A stretch of 64,000 bases of DNA from Antedon mediterranea (GCF_964355755.1 NC_092670.1:18289201-18353200), one strand, 5' to 3'. Shown: positions 46,621 to 59,323, counted from the first letter of the stretch. Numbers and translations are program-made. The notes: generated by a model not told the origin, from the letters alone.

Positions 46621-49600
46621 TACGGTAGTACGATTATGTATAGATCGGTAGGTGATGTTGATAGTGCTACGCGCACGCGCGGCCGGCTTTTGCGATAGGT
46701 TTATTAAATATTATCGCTGATTTTGAGTAGGAACCAACTTTCCCGGGTGTAAATCATGTGGAGTTATCGGGGGAGTTATTATAGATAATATAGATTATGT
46801 TAAGATTCATAAATAAATATTTAGAGTAAGCCTGAAAGTGTTTAAAGTATACATACAAATGATTTATTTTGAACATGTAATTTAAATTTAATAAATACAT
46901 ACCTTGCTCAAATAACACTGAAAAATTAATTTAGGCCTACTGATATTTGTTATTGAATTGATTATCCCTGTAAGAAATTGCTTTAATTTCAAGTTTTAAG
47001 CAGTATCTTTTCCAATTTTATATAAAAAGTAGCTATTGTAGCCCGCTAAGCCTAGTGATTGATACCGTATTACGGTAGCCTAGCGTATAATGCCTTCCGT
47101 CTGCCCGTACAAGGCAACTGGAAATGCACTAGCTCCCAGATGCACACTTGTACGGATTCTTTAAATTCTGTTACGATTCCCCAAACGGAAGGTTGTCGAA
47201 TGTCGATAGTGAAACTGCCATATATTTTCTGATTCACAGTGAAATTATTGAATTTCAGTACAAAATTACGACAAAATGAGTAATGCCCCGAACGGCGCCC
47301 TGTACAAAATTGTAATTTATCGGTGTTCTCTTAGCAACTACAGAGTGAATTTGTTGATTTCAAGAAGCATGCCCGGATGCATTTTTCACGGTTTCTTCCA
47401 AAGGTTTCTGGAAGTAGCGCTGACCTTGGCATCCACTTAACAAGTTTGTTTTGTACTCATGTCTTTAAAAATATCATGACATCCTAGATGTGTTGAAATA
47501 TCAAGGCAACATGTAAATTGTAATAATAATGTTGTTTCTTTGTAAATTCGACCATTTGGTAATGAAAGACTTTGTAGTGATTCAAGTGATTTATCGTTAT
47601 ACTATGAAAGTTTAAAAAACCCCACATTTTTAGATCTGATTTGGATTTTATACTTTTATAATATTAATTTGATAAAAATAAATATCAATATCAAGAAAAT
47701 GTGCAATAAGAACAAAGTACAATATATTTGAAAATAATATAAAACTTTGATAAAAATAAACAATTAAGTACAATCTTGAGATAAAAGATTTAAAATGTAT
47801 GGATTTTGACAAGGATAGCCTAAAAAACATGTTTTGTCATTTTTTGTATGAAGTCTCACTATAGAGAAATAAGTTGAGATTCTTCCATGGTCTTACAGAT
47901 CCATTATTTGTTTTGGATTTTACTGAAGGGAAGTATTTTCAGTTTCTAGTCAAGGATAAAATAAGGTATTGAATTTAACCAATTTGATGTTATTTTACTC
48001 CAATACGATTAATGTGAACAAAGCTAACAGAATTGACATAAATGCAAATACGTGTATTGCTATTTACTCATGTTGATTTGGCAGAAATTACCAGTTACAC
48101 ATAACAGTCTTTTTGCCAAAATTTGATAATCAAGTTATTTTACGTCAGACTGTTGCATAGAAATAATTCAGTAGTTTTAGATTCGGTATTTACTCATCAA
48201 ACGTGTTTAATTGAGGTCATATCCAATACTCCCGCAGGAGGGACCAAAAAAGTTCTTTGACTTGTTACAATTTATGACTCTAGGAAGGTTTTACGGTTCG
48301 TTCCTTTTTAAAGGTTTATATTACTGCTACTGCTATGTACTGTTTTAGGCTCTAAGTTGCAATGTTTAATGGGCCGAACCATCATTTATGTTCTGTAACG
48401 TTGCCATGTTATGCCAGATTAGAAATGTTTGAGTTGAGCGTGGAAAAATGAAAATATATTCTAGATACTATGTTTTGGTGGCAGCTTCATACTGTATCTA
48501 CATTTTGCACATATAACTTATGTGTCTTTACGTCATAATTGGTTATTATTAGATTGCTTGTATTGTATACGACAAATTAACACTATCTTTAATCCTTTTT
48601 GCATGGACTCTTTTCACAATTTTCCAGTGCAATCAGAGACTTGGTACAGGGTTGAAAAAGAGGGCCCAGGCCTTGATAAAACATTGATGGATAAACTTAT
48701 GATTTCATAACTATGTTTTATAGAAGTTTAGTCAAGATCAGAGTGATATATTTGGGAATTAAACGTAGAAGTTTACATGGAAACTCATATTGCTCAAAAG
48801 TTTTAAATTGTTCTACATTACATTAACTCAGAAATTTAGTCATACTAGTTAAAACATGTATGTAGGTCTAGTATGTATGGGTATATTATTTCAATATTTC
48901 AAAATAAAAAGGAGCCTCAAGCGCTGACTTTACCCTGATCAACAACTGGCATTTATGGGATACGTTTTGACAGTGCGTTTGGTAGCTAATGCTACAATTA
49001 TACCCGGGTGATTTATAATACAGTACGTTACGCCACATCTGCCGGTATAACTCACCCCTGACGACGTCATCATAAGTTAATCAACTTCATAGTTAATTGG
49101 AAACACCCAGTAAACCGAACGTTATTAATAATCATGATTAAATTGGTCAAGGCTTCCAAATAAATCGCTGAATACCATTACAATCAAGTCGGATTAACTC
49201 GGATCAATTCGGAAAAGTATGAAATATTTGTCATGATTTTTAAATTATTTTAAGATCATGGCAAAAACAATACATGCTATATTTAGAATTAAATGGAAAC
49301 TATTGACGTGTAATACCGTATAGGTAGAAACGATATAAATGAATAAATTGACCAACTTAGATTCGAACTCGGAATTTTCTACTTTTTATCCTTACTATTA
49401 AATGATGGTTTTATTTTAATATCCATCCAAGTCATATTGGATATCAATTATTGCCACATACAACAGTAATATTATTTAGTTTGAGTAACATTGCGTCATT
49501 AACCTGATTACTGCAATACATTATACCGGCGGTAACGTAACGGTTTTCTTGTAAAGTTAATGTTCTACGAAAAACAGAAAACCATATTAATACCACCCAC

Positions 49601-52600
49601 AAAAGGCGGATTTAGTTAAGACCCCTGTCGCTTTGTGCATGCTGTCGTGGGTATGGTGGTGAGCATGTAATCTGAATTGAAGATATATATAGGGGCGATT
49701 AATGTGCACATCTATGTAAAAGTTCAGGTTTCTAATTTTCTTATTTGTATGTATTATTTCTATTTGAAGTAAAATCTTAAGACTCCCATTTTAGTCAAGG
49801 CTTATCACACTTTCATGTGGACATTCTGCCACCATTTTATTATCCTTACTGGCTATTAATAAACAATAATTACAATTTATAACGAGGAAGTCACGTGTAT
49901 AAATGTACATTTGGCTTAGCTAATCTAGTCGTCTTATAAAAACACGCCAAATATTCGAGTAAAAAGCTCGTCACCGGCTCCATCAACTCCCAAACGTTTA
50001 ATCATTATAAACCATCAGAGCGATCTAATCAACAAGGTATTATTACCATGCAGAAATGAGTGGCATGTACAAGTGTTGCAAATTATCATGATTATTGATA
50101 AAAATGTACTATGATGGCACCAAACATTACAATAAAGACGTCTTTATACCGAATGCAGCTTCTATAACGTGACTCCACACGTCACTCGTTTGGTTATAGC
50201 ATGGAGAAATCTCTATTTTCTTGTCTCAGTGAGGCGCAGGTCCAAATTTCTGATATAATCGGCACAGTTTTTGTACGCTATAGATTTGCTTAGCATTTAG
50301 GTTCAGTAAAAATAAAACAGAATATAACAACTTTTAAAAAAAAGATGCAATGGACATGCAATACGGTAGGTCAACACTGACGCAATCGATACGAAACGTG
50401 AAGATTTCTTCACAGTGAAAATACATTTTAAAGTTTGAATACATTCAGGCCTGTCTTGTAATAATACCTAAATAAACCTATTTATATATAATATTTGTTC
50501 TAAAAAAAGCAAAATAATTAGATTAGGCTATAAGTCATCCGAATCAAGTCTAAGATGAGGTACAATAATGTAATGCGCATGCCTCAAATTCTATAATATT
50601 AAACAATGAAAAGGTTATACATTTAAAAGTACCATCCTCCATTTTAAAAAATGTATTGATATTACAGGCCGACCAGAGGCATTGCACCATAGTTATGATA
50701 GGCCTATATACACATTATTATTTGGTTTTATACCGTCCATATGAAATTCAAATTAGCGTACAATTTTTTAGTTTAGTTTACGCTGCACGCGGTCGATTTT
50801 TAAGTAATTTGTCAGCAAATTCGCAAAGCACTTAACGATAAACAGTTGATGAAGTGCTCGATCTCTGTAAACGCAATTAATGTGTAGTTAACGTTTTAAA
50901 CGAATTCGCAGACGATAACGAAAAATGTATGCGATAGGTTTGATGAATTTTACAGCGATACTTTTACGTTATGAAATTGACGAGGTATATCTTTCTCTAT
51001 GGATGAATAATTAAGTGCGAATAATGGTGTGGTATTAATAATTAATAACTAATCACTTTGTTTTGATCGTTATTGCCGACAGACACTTAAATATTATTTT
51101 TCCTTCATTTATTATTTACGTACGTATCCCATCCCGCTTTTCGTTTGCACGTGTGTTCTTCATCAGTTGCACTCAGTCTTTTAAAAATGAATTTACTTGT
51201 TGTTTTGCTTCCTATGCGTTTCTTTGTTTAATCCTCAATTCTTTCAATCAATTATCTGTTTATTTTTTTATTTTTTTTATTCGTTTCTTTTTTAAAGTAG
51301 GCCTAAAGATCGGATTAATTTTAAAGACTACATCACCACTTGAAATGATTATAGATTACAATATAAGTTTATAACTGTTATGTATTATATACAACTGTAA
51401 TTTTAACGTTGACTCCAAAAATAGAATCACATTATTTTCATATTTTCGAAGAATTTTTTTTCTTTATAACAGGACTGGAGTGTACATTGGGTTTATATAT
51501 AATTGCCTGGAATTGGTAATAACGGAATTAGTCGTCTCCAGTTTTGTATAATACTGATATCCATTTATAAATGTACCATGTATACGGTATTCATAGGTCT
51601 ATCTTTATATTCATATAAACTTGTACAAATATTAGTAATCAGTGTTACAGCAGAACTGTTATTCATTTTGCATATGTTGGGATTTTCTATAAACTCACTT
51701 GTCTTCTCAGATTTAGAATATGCCTATAGTATGGATTTGCCGTCCCCATCATGGAGTTTTGTAAATATCTTTATATTCTTATAATACTTATTTATAATGA
51801 TCAATATCAGAATTGTTTTCCATTTTGTATAATGTTGGGATTTTCTATACACTTATCGTACGGTAGTATATTTGTGGCCGGCGAGACGGGCTTCTTTCCA
51901 CCCGTTGTCCTTGGCTAGGTTTACATCGGAAGTCTGATCGTGTTAAATCGTTCGGGGATTTAAACACCTGTTATTATCATACCAGTCCGACGTATAGCTT
52001 CTAATTATCTCGGCTTCATTATCATTAGGTAGCAGCCGTCTATAATGTGTAGCCTACGATAGTTTTTTTTTTCGAGTTTACATCAGTAGATAGAAAACAA
52101 CGAACGAATATTATTGGTATGATACGATAGGATAATTTTCTTTGATCCGCCTGTAGAAATGTTGTAATATCGATTATTTGTCACGAAATAACACCCGAAA
52201 CAAGACATTCTAGAAATACAGTATAACCGAAAAATACCACAATATTTATGTAATAATAATTATAAATTATTAAAGATATATAGATACAGATACAAACACA
52301 TAAATATATAAACTGTATTTTTATTAAATCAAATGGTAATCTACTGAACAAATGTTATTTCAACAAATATTAAAATATAGGCTAGAGAGGCCTATGTTTT
52401 CGTTGGACTAAAGATGAAGGAAATACTATACATTATAACTACGAGGACATTAAATCTATGCATTTTAACAAGAAACAAGTTATGATTAAGTTAGTTACCA
52501 AGAAGAAACAGTGACTGATTTCGTTTTCGTTTTCTTCTTGTCTTTTATAACAATAATAGGCCTATAGTATAGTTACACCAATCAACAGCTATCATTAGTA

Positions 52601-52624
52601 CAGGCCCATAGTTTTTGGAATGAT

Positions 52625-53160
52625 CTCTCACTGATTGTAGAGAACCATGGAGTAATATAGTAATTAGTTTACAGGAAATGTATTTTGAGATTGATTACAT
52701 TTTAAAACAAAATCTATCATAAAACAGGACAGTTGCTGAGATTCATTCAGTAAAACTGTTTCGTTCTTTTTGCCTTTATTATTATCAAATCTCACTGATT
52801 GTAAAACCATGGAGTATAGTAATAGTAATTAGTTTAAAGTGTATGTATTTTGAGATTGATTGCATTTTAAAACAAAATCTATCATCAACAGTCGATGAGG
52901 TTCGCTCAGTAAAACTGTTTCGTTCTTTTTGCCTTTATTATCGATAAGCAATCTCACTGATTGTAAAATCATGGAGTATTAGTAATTAGTTTACAGTGTA
53001 TGTATTTTGAGATTGATTGCATTTTAAAACAAAATCTATCATAAACAGTCGATGAGGTTCGCTCAGTAAAACCAGGGAAGAGTTAAATTTAACTCTTCCC
53101 TGGTAAAACTGTTTCGTTTTTTTGCCTTTATTATCGATAAGCAATCTCATTGATTGTAGA
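52625..53160. repeat. Tandem duplication, about 165-bp unit, three copies
   Basis: TCTCACTGATTGTA recurs near 52625, 52790 and 52953, and once more as TCTCATTGATTGTA near 53147. Each unit carries TTTTGAGATTGATTGCATTT, AACAAAATCTATCAT, CAGTAAAACTG and TTTTTGCCTTTATTAT. The third unit is longer because of the palindromic insertion at 53072. Confidence 0.88.
53072..53103. mobile_element. 32-bp perfect palindrome with 5-bp target duplication
   Basis: CCAGGGAAGAGTTAAA is followed directly by its exact reverse complement. The palindrome is flanked on both sides by TAAAA, which is single in the sister repeat units (CAGTAAAACTG). It is therefore a clean insertion made of two inverted ends with no interior. 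Confidence 0.85.
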
Positions 53161-53823
53161 ACAATAGCGTCATAATTAGATTAGATGATGTGCCAAATGA
53201 GAACAATAGATAACGTATTACTTTATATACTGAACGTTGTTTAACATTATAAACTGGTACACATACTGACAACCAATAACAATGATATACATGCGCAAAG
53301 TGTGTCTCGTCTATTAACCTTTGACACCAAAACCAATGATGGAGTTAGCAGATATAAAACTGTTTTCGTATAATAAGTCCCGCTGCTCATATTATGAACT
53401 TATAGTCAATAAATGGAATTCAACTGGAACTAACCTATGGCATGACGAAATTATTATTTGTAGTAGGCCTTTAATGATATTTACGTGTTGGTATATCGAT
53501 TAAGTTTACTTTTGTGGTGGAAAATGTAATGTATTGTAGGCTATAGTATGCTGGATAGCCAATCATGGGTAGTTCGTTATAATTGTGATTTATAAACGAT
53601 TTATAATAATTATAATAATATAATTTAAGATAAAATAATATGTATACAATTGCCACCTGTATAAATAATTTTATTTTTAAATGCTTATTAAAATATCAAG
53701 TTATTTTATCTTCAATATATGGGTTAATAAGTAGCATGCCCCCTGGTGTTCAGTTCATTTCGCCAAAAAGAGAAGAAATTATTATTTTTGTATTAATTAA
53801 TGATTTTACGTGTTTTGTTTCAG

Positions 53824-53898
53824 AAGGCCTCATCAAGAGGAATGGACCAATCAATTTTCAACTCAGCGCATCACGAAAGATTGGCAATGTTGAGATGA
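53824..53898 (+). CDS. Candidate last exon of the bHLH gene
   Basis: A strong acceptor (TTTTACGTGTTTTGTTTCAG) is followed by 75 nt that, in phase 0 as left by the exon ending 42271, read KASSRGMDQSIFNSAHHERL then AMLR and stop. Vertebrate scleraxis and TCF15 also end in a short basic tail, but I see no clear similarity, and the intron would be 11.5 kb with a tRNA gene inside. Confidence 0.25.
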   Translation, partial: KASSRGMDQSIFNSAHHERLAMLR

Positions 53899-54107
53899 AC
53901 TCGTCGATTGGTGGCGCACTTTGAACTCGATTCGAAATTGATAATCATTGATTGATAAACGAAAACGTTGTTGATATGTTAATCTACTAAATATGAATCA
54001 TAAAGATATGATACTAAGAAAGTTGCGACCAACGATGTCCTTCAGTAAAATGAGAATGAAACGAAGAAGAGCCAATGACAAATATGATGTTACTAATGGC
54101 AATGACA

Positions 54108-54155
54108 ACTATCATGTATGGAAAGCAGACGACTATCATGTATGGAAAGCAGACG
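54108..54155. repeat. 24-bp direct duplication
   Basis: ACTATCATGTATGGAAAGCA plus GACG occurs twice in succession without change. It falls in a 70-codon ORF (53993-54205) that I do not consider a gene. Confidence 0.85.
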
Positions 54156-56690
54156 ATGATGATAGCGTAAATCAATCGTTCAATAAGGATTTATTTTTTA
54201 CGTAATCTAACAGCCGGGTGATCAGATTTGTTCACGGATTTTAAAAACATTAGAGTTCGGTTCATTAAAAAGAAACATCACGTACTGTCCCCGCTGTAAT
54301 GAACGCTATATTAATGGCATTTGCCAAACTTACAGATTATTAATGGATAGGACAATACATAATGCATCACAAGGGAAAAGAATTCTTCTCTGTACGCATA
54401 CTCAAAACGGTTTCATAATTTAACTAATTGATTGTGATATATTATACATGGCAAATTTGTGTAATGTTTATAGATGGAATTATAGTAAACATGTGTTATG
54501 CTTGTATTGCATGTAATAAATCTATCGTATATTGAGCACAGTATGTTGTAACAATTCAATCGATTCGTCAGTGACTGATGACTTAATGCGCACAATTTGA
54601 TCATGATAATAATAATGATGAATATTTATGTAGCGCTCGACCTCTTTACCAAAGTAAGGTTTCTCAGCGCTTAATATACGCGCGCGTAGTATTTTTTTTA
54701 TGTGATGTCATTGACGATTCTGATTCGAAGTTGATAAAATATAATCATTTTAAACAAAATACTTTATTTTATTGTTAAGCATTTCTTTAGAAAATCTTTT
54801 AAAAATATCATAGATTCCAGTACAAAATACCTCAGAATCATGATGCTATTTGTTAATAAATTGTACAAACGAATATACATAGTACCTGCTTTTATGTCTT
54901 GATGTTGTTTTATTTTGTAAGTCATACGGTATTTACGTCCGGATATTTGAAGGAAAATTGTGAATGAACGAAGACCACAAGGATTAGGTTTGTAGAAAAC
55001 TGACTTCTTATAGATCGTAATGACCATGATCTTAGTTCCATCGTTGACATAAAATACAGTATGACAATAACAACAACTGCAAGTACTCTTGGCTAAGAAA
55101 ATTATTTAAAATGATCAAATTTTTTTTTGTACGTACTTTTTTTAGTATTTGGTTATCTTTAGAATACTTAACCGTACGTGTTAATATCAGCTGGATCAGG
55201 CATCCATTAACTCCTGCTATTTCCTTTGTATCTTAATATTAGTAAAAATATAACTATTTTGGCACATATTGCGTTTCATAAGTATAAAGCTCACAATTTT
55301 TCCAGACAAAAATCAAAACGACGACGTACAGTATAACATAAAAAATTAAAGACAAATATTATTTTCTATTTATCCTATACGAAATGTCATGAATGCATGT
55401 ATTTGTACAATCAAATCGATCTTATTATTACAAGTTTGGAATACTCAGTCATTGTGAACACTTTTTACAATACTGTAACTACAAGGAGTAAGAAGAACAT
55501 ATTCTCAGTTATACCTTTATTCTAAAATTGCAACATACTTTGTTTAAGAGGGTTTTATAGCCATGGTTGCCAACATGACTTTGCATGAGGTCTAGGTTAA
55601 GTTTTATCCACACCTGTTTTTACCCATCACTTTCCAAATAACAACTTCGTATTGCTACTCTATTTGTCGTGAAATATCTTGGGGTTTATGACATCGGCTT
55701 CGTAATAAGACTATGACATTCATGTTATTAGGTCATGTCATTGGGTCAGGTCATGGGTCATGTCATTGGGTAATATTAGAAGAGAAATTTTATATCAAAT
55801 TCAATATTGCAATAAAATGATCGTTCTACACTTGCACCAGATCAAACCTGTACAGAACTCATATGCTCAAAAGTTGAAAGTGAAAACTATAGTTTGTAAT
55901 TTAAGTATGGAACGGCAAAAAGGTAATATTGCATCACCTTTCACACAACAAATTCCAGAACTGATAAAACAGTACTGGCAGCGAAAACAAACACATCATT
56001 TGACGTATAGGCCTACTCCTCATACACATTCTTTGCATTAATTGAGTGGAATGGAACGTAATTGTAAGAAGCTTAATATTGTGGTTCGCTTATCCACTAC
56101 ACCGCTTCAAAGTATTGCCATGTAGACCTTATTCTAATTATCGAAACTCTCCATCTCATTCTGCAAATTGTAATGTATTATTTGTTTCAGAATATTGATG
56201 AAATAGTTTGTTCAAATCGCTATAATGAGAGGAAACGAGAATAACCCATTAGTGGAAAACTAATAACAGGCAATTAATTAAATATAAAGTAGTACCCAAC
56301 TGGGCGTTCAACCCCCTTTACCAATACCACCCATGAATATATTTCTTACTTCTCCCTCATGATGTCTCTAAAATATTAGAATTATGTTTCACCACACTAT
56401 TGCTATATTAATCATGTTTTATTTTGTAGTCTAATTCAAGCATAGAGTTCAGATGACATAATTTCACAGAATTCTACAGAGACCAGTTTTGAACTGTTCA
56501 AATAAAAAATGTCATATGCGATTTACCAACCCATTCATTCATGCAGCAGTGTACAAAACAAATCATAAATTACAATTTAGGGATTACATACTTTATGATG
56601 ACATTGGGACTTAATTCGGTTATGTGATCAAATATGTTTTAAAATTCATTTATTTAGGGATTGTTTTATCTTGTTTACGTTTCTATTGTT

Positions 56691-56722
56691 GTCTGACGCT
56701 CTCCCAACTGAGCTATTTCGGC
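56691..56722 (-). pseudogene. Half tRNA-Phe at the array edge
   Basis: Exactly the first 32 nt of the tRNA (acceptor 5' strand, D arm, 5' side of the anticodon stem) and nothing of the rest. It marks the 3'-most (in tRNA sense) boundary of the array. Confidence 0.85.
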
Positions 56723-56845
56723 AGTTGAAAAATGCCGTCTATTCTTAAAATAATATTGTAGACCCACAGATCAAAACAATAAATGAAAAATTGTGGTTAT
56801 CTTTGAATGATGAAATAAATGCAAGAAAAATTTTTTCTTAATAGT

Positions 56846-56862
56846 TGCCGAAACCCGGGATT

Positions 56863-56912
<50 letters not shown>

Positions 56913-56918
56913 TTCGGC
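56846..56918 (-). tRNA. tRNA-Phe (GAA), array unit 1
   Basis: Identical to the solo copy at 45745. A long T-run (AAGAAAAAATTTTT on the minus strand) follows within 20 nt and would end transcription. Confidence 0.95.
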
Positions 56919-57068
56919 TGTTGATTATTGCAATCTACAGTATTATTAAAAGCAATATTTAAGGCCTACCGATTTAAAGAAAATAAAATAAAAAGATAAA
57001 ACCAAACTATACACGTTATCTTTTAAAGTTGATAAAATTAATTCAATGAAAAAGATATTCCTGATATA

Positions 57069-57133
57069 TGCCGAAACCCGGGATTGAACCAGGGACTTTC
57101 AGTCTGACGCTCTCCCAACTGAACTATTTCGGC
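57069..57133 (-). pseudogene. tRNA-Phe unit 2, anticodon arm deleted
   Basis: 65 nt; eight bases of the anticodon arm are missing (GTCAGACTGAAAGTCCC), plus a C-to-T change in the D stem. It cannot fold a normal anticodon arm. Confidence 0.9.
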
Positions 57134-57259
57134 AGTTGAAAAATGCAGTATATCATCGAAAACAATATTTATAGGCCTACTGATAAAAACAATAAACGAA
57201 AATATTATGGACTTTGAAAGTTGATGAAGTAAATGGAAAAAAAAAGTATTCTTGATAGT

Positions 57260-57332
57260 TGCCGAAACCCGGGATTGAACCAGGGACCTTCATATCTTCA
57301 CTCTGACGCTCTCTCAAATGAGCTATTTCGGC
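57260..57332 (-). pseudogene. tRNA-Phe unit 3, four substitutions
   Basis: Anticodon GAA is kept, but position 32 is G, the anticodon stem has one mismatch (TCAGA/TATGA) and the D loop has two changes. Probably not functional, though not certain. Confidence 0.55.
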
Positions 57333-57456
57333 AGTCGAAAAAAAGCAGTATATCATTGAAAACAATATTTTAGGCCTATTGATTAAAAAATAGACGAAAA
57401 TACTATGGATATCTTTGAAAGTTGATAAAATAAATGAAAAAGATATTCTTGATAGT

Positions 57457-57529
57457 TGCCGAAACCCGGGATTGAACCAGGGACCTTCAGCTCTTAAGTC
57501 TGACGCTCTCCGAACTGAGCTGTTTCGAC
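57457..57529 (-). pseudogene. tRNA-Phe body with TAA anticodon, unit 4
   Basis: The anticodon loop reads CTTAAGA, so the anticodon is TAA (Leu UUA codon) in a tRNA-Phe body. The stem has a mismatch at 31-39, and the acceptor start is GTCGAAA. Likely a pseudogene. Confidence 0.7.
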
Positions 57530-57654
57530 AGTTAAAAAATGCAGTCTATTATTAAAACCAATATTTAGGCTTACTGATAAAAACAATAAACGAAAATATT
57601 ATGGATATATTTGAAAGTTGATGAAGTAAATGGGAATAAAATATTCTTGATAGT

Positions 57655-57678
57655 TGCCGAAACCCGGGATTGAACCAA

Positions 57679-57721
<43 letters not shown>

Positions 57722-57727
57722 TTCGGC
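57655..57727 (-). tRNA. tRNA-Phe (GAA), array unit 5
   Basis: One change (C to T at position 50 in the T stem), still able to pair as G-U. Confidence 0.85.
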
Positions 57728-57875
57728 AGTTGAAAGATGCAGTCTATTATTAAAAACAATATTTAGTCCTACCGATTTTAAAAAAAAATAAATTAAAAAA
57801 AAAACCCGAACTATAATACACGTCATCTTTTAAAGTTGATAAAATAAATTCAATGAAATAGATATTCCTGATTTA

Positions 57876-57905
57876 TGCCGAAACCCGGGATTGAACCAGG
57901 GACCC

Positions 57906-57942
<37 letters not shown>

Positions 57943-57948
57943 TTCGGC
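57876..57948 (-). tRNA. tRNA-Phe (GAA), array unit 6
   Basis: A single A-to-G change at the start of the variable loop; all stems intact. Long-type spacer on its 3' side. Confidence 0.87.
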
Positions 57949-58086
57949 AGTTAAAAAAAGCAGTATATCATTAAAAAACAATATTTAGGCATACTGATTT
58001 AAAAAAAAATAAAATAAACCCGACCAATAAACGATATCTTTGAAAGTTGATAAAATAAATTCAATGAAAAAGATATTCCTGATAGA

Positions 58087-58159
58087 TGGCGAAACCCGAG
58101 ATTGAACCAGGGACCTTCACATTTTCTGTCTGACGCTTTCCCAACTGAGGTATTTCGGC
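58087..58159 (-). pseudogene. Diverged tRNA-Phe subfamily, unit 7
   Basis: Anticodon GAA is kept, but the loop is CAGAAAA, with A in place of the invariant T33. The D stem is CCTC/AAGC with two mismatches, the anticodon stem and acceptor have one each, and there is a CTCGGG T-stem change. Confidence 0.75.
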
Positions 58160-58294
58160 AGTTAAAAAATGCAGTATATCATTGAAAACAATATTTAGGC
58201 TTACTGATTTAAAAAAAAAATAAAATAAACCCGACAAAACGATATCTTTGAAAGTTGATAAAATAAATTCAATGAAAAAGATATTCATGATAGT

Positions 58295-58311
58295 TGCCGA
58301 AACCCGGGGTT

Positions 58312-58361
<50 letters not shown>

Positions 58362-58367
58362 TTCGGC
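58295..58367 (-). tRNA. tRNA-Phe (GAA), array unit 8
   Basis: Differs from the solo copy only by T59C in the T loop (TTCAACC). The same variant is found in units 10 and 12. Confidence 0.92.
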
Positions 58368-58505
58368 AGTTTAAAAAAGCAGTATATCATTAAAAAACAA
58401 TATTTAGGCATACTGATTTAAAAAAAAATAAAATAAACCCGACCAATAAACGATATCTTTGAAAGTTGATAAAATAAATTCAATGAAAAAGATATTCCTG
58501 ATAGA

Positions 58506-58578
58506 TGGCGAAACCCGGGATTGAACCAGGGACCTTCACATTTTCTGTCTGACGCTTTCCCAACTGAGGTATTTCGGC
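58506..58578 (-). pseudogene. Diverged tRNA-Phe subfamily, unit 9
   Basis: Same lesions as unit 7 (A33, damaged D stem, acceptor mismatch) except that the T stem is normal. Part of a duplicated two-unit block with unit 10. Confidence 0.75.
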
Positions 58579-58717
58579 AGTTGAAAAATGCAGTATATCA
58601 TTGAAAACAATATTTAGGCCTACTGATTTAAAAAAAAAAATAAAATAAACCCGACCAATAAACGATATCTTTGAAAGTTGATAAAATAAATTCAATGAAA
58701 AAGATATTCATGATAGT

Positions 58718-58734
58718 TGCCGAAACCCGGGGTT

Positions 58735-58784
<50 letters not shown>

Positions 58785-58790
58785 TTCGGC
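58718..58790 (-). tRNA. tRNA-Phe (GAA), array unit 10
   Basis: Carries only the T59C change. Confidence 0.92.
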
Positions 58791-58915
58791 AGTTAAAAAA
58801 TGCAGTCTATTATTAAAAACAATATTTAGGCCTACTGATCAAAACAATAAACGAAAATATTATGGATATATTTGAAAGTTGATGAAATAAATGGGAATAA
58901 AATATTCTTGATAGT

Positions 58916-58932
58916 TGCCGAAAACCGGGATT

Positions 58933-58982
<50 letters not shown>

Positions 58983-58988
58983 TTCGGC
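58916..58988 (-). tRNA. tRNA-Phe (GAA), array unit 11
   Basis: One substitution, G65T, which opens the first base pair of the T stem (49-65); otherwise identical. Confidence 0.75.
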
Positions 58989-59126
58989 AGTTGAAAAATG
59001 CAGTATATCATTGAAAGCAATATTTAGGCCTACTGATTTTTAAAAAAAATAAAATAAACCCGACCAATAAACGATATCTTTGAAAGTTGATAAAATAAAT
59101 TCAATGAAAAAGATATTCATGATAGT

Positions 59127-59143
59127 TGCCGAAACCCGGGGTT

Positions 59144-59193
<50 letters not shown>

Positions 59194-59199
59194 TTCGGC
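59127..59199 (-). tRNA. tRNA-Phe (GAA), array unit 12
   Basis: Carries only the T59C change. Confidence 0.92.
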
Positions 59200-59323
59200 A
59201 GTTAAAAAATGCAGTCTATTATTAAAACAATATTTAGGCCTACTCATCAAAACAATAAACGAAAATATTATGGATATATTTGAAAGTTGATGAAATAAAT
59301 GGGAATAAAATATTCTTGATAGT

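Larger units (their letters stand above)
45987..56690. other. Gene-poor region between the solo tRNA and the tRNA array
   Basis: About 10.7 kb, AT-rich. Contains a possible retroelement tail (46440), a tandem duplication of about 165-bp units (52625), a perfect palindrome (53072), a candidate last exon of the bHLH gene (53824) and a 24-bp duplication (54108). The longest ORFs (94-103 codons) have no recognisable features. Confidence 0.5.

Noticed and set aside
51063-51784. Two Phe/Ile-rich ORFs of 93-103 codons resembling membrane proteins
   Set aside because: Hydrophobicity follows from T-rich sequence; no splice signals or homology seen.
53993-54205. 70-codon ORF with an internal duplicated peptide
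   Set aside because: The duplication is a 24-bp DNA tandem; no homology or promoter evidence, and it follows directly after the candidate bHLH last exon.
57177-58695. Four similar minus-strand ORFs with STAEIAQLGERQTEDLKVPG-type sequence
   Set aside because: They are translations across tRNA-Phe units and spacers; the shared peptide is the tRNA sequence itself.
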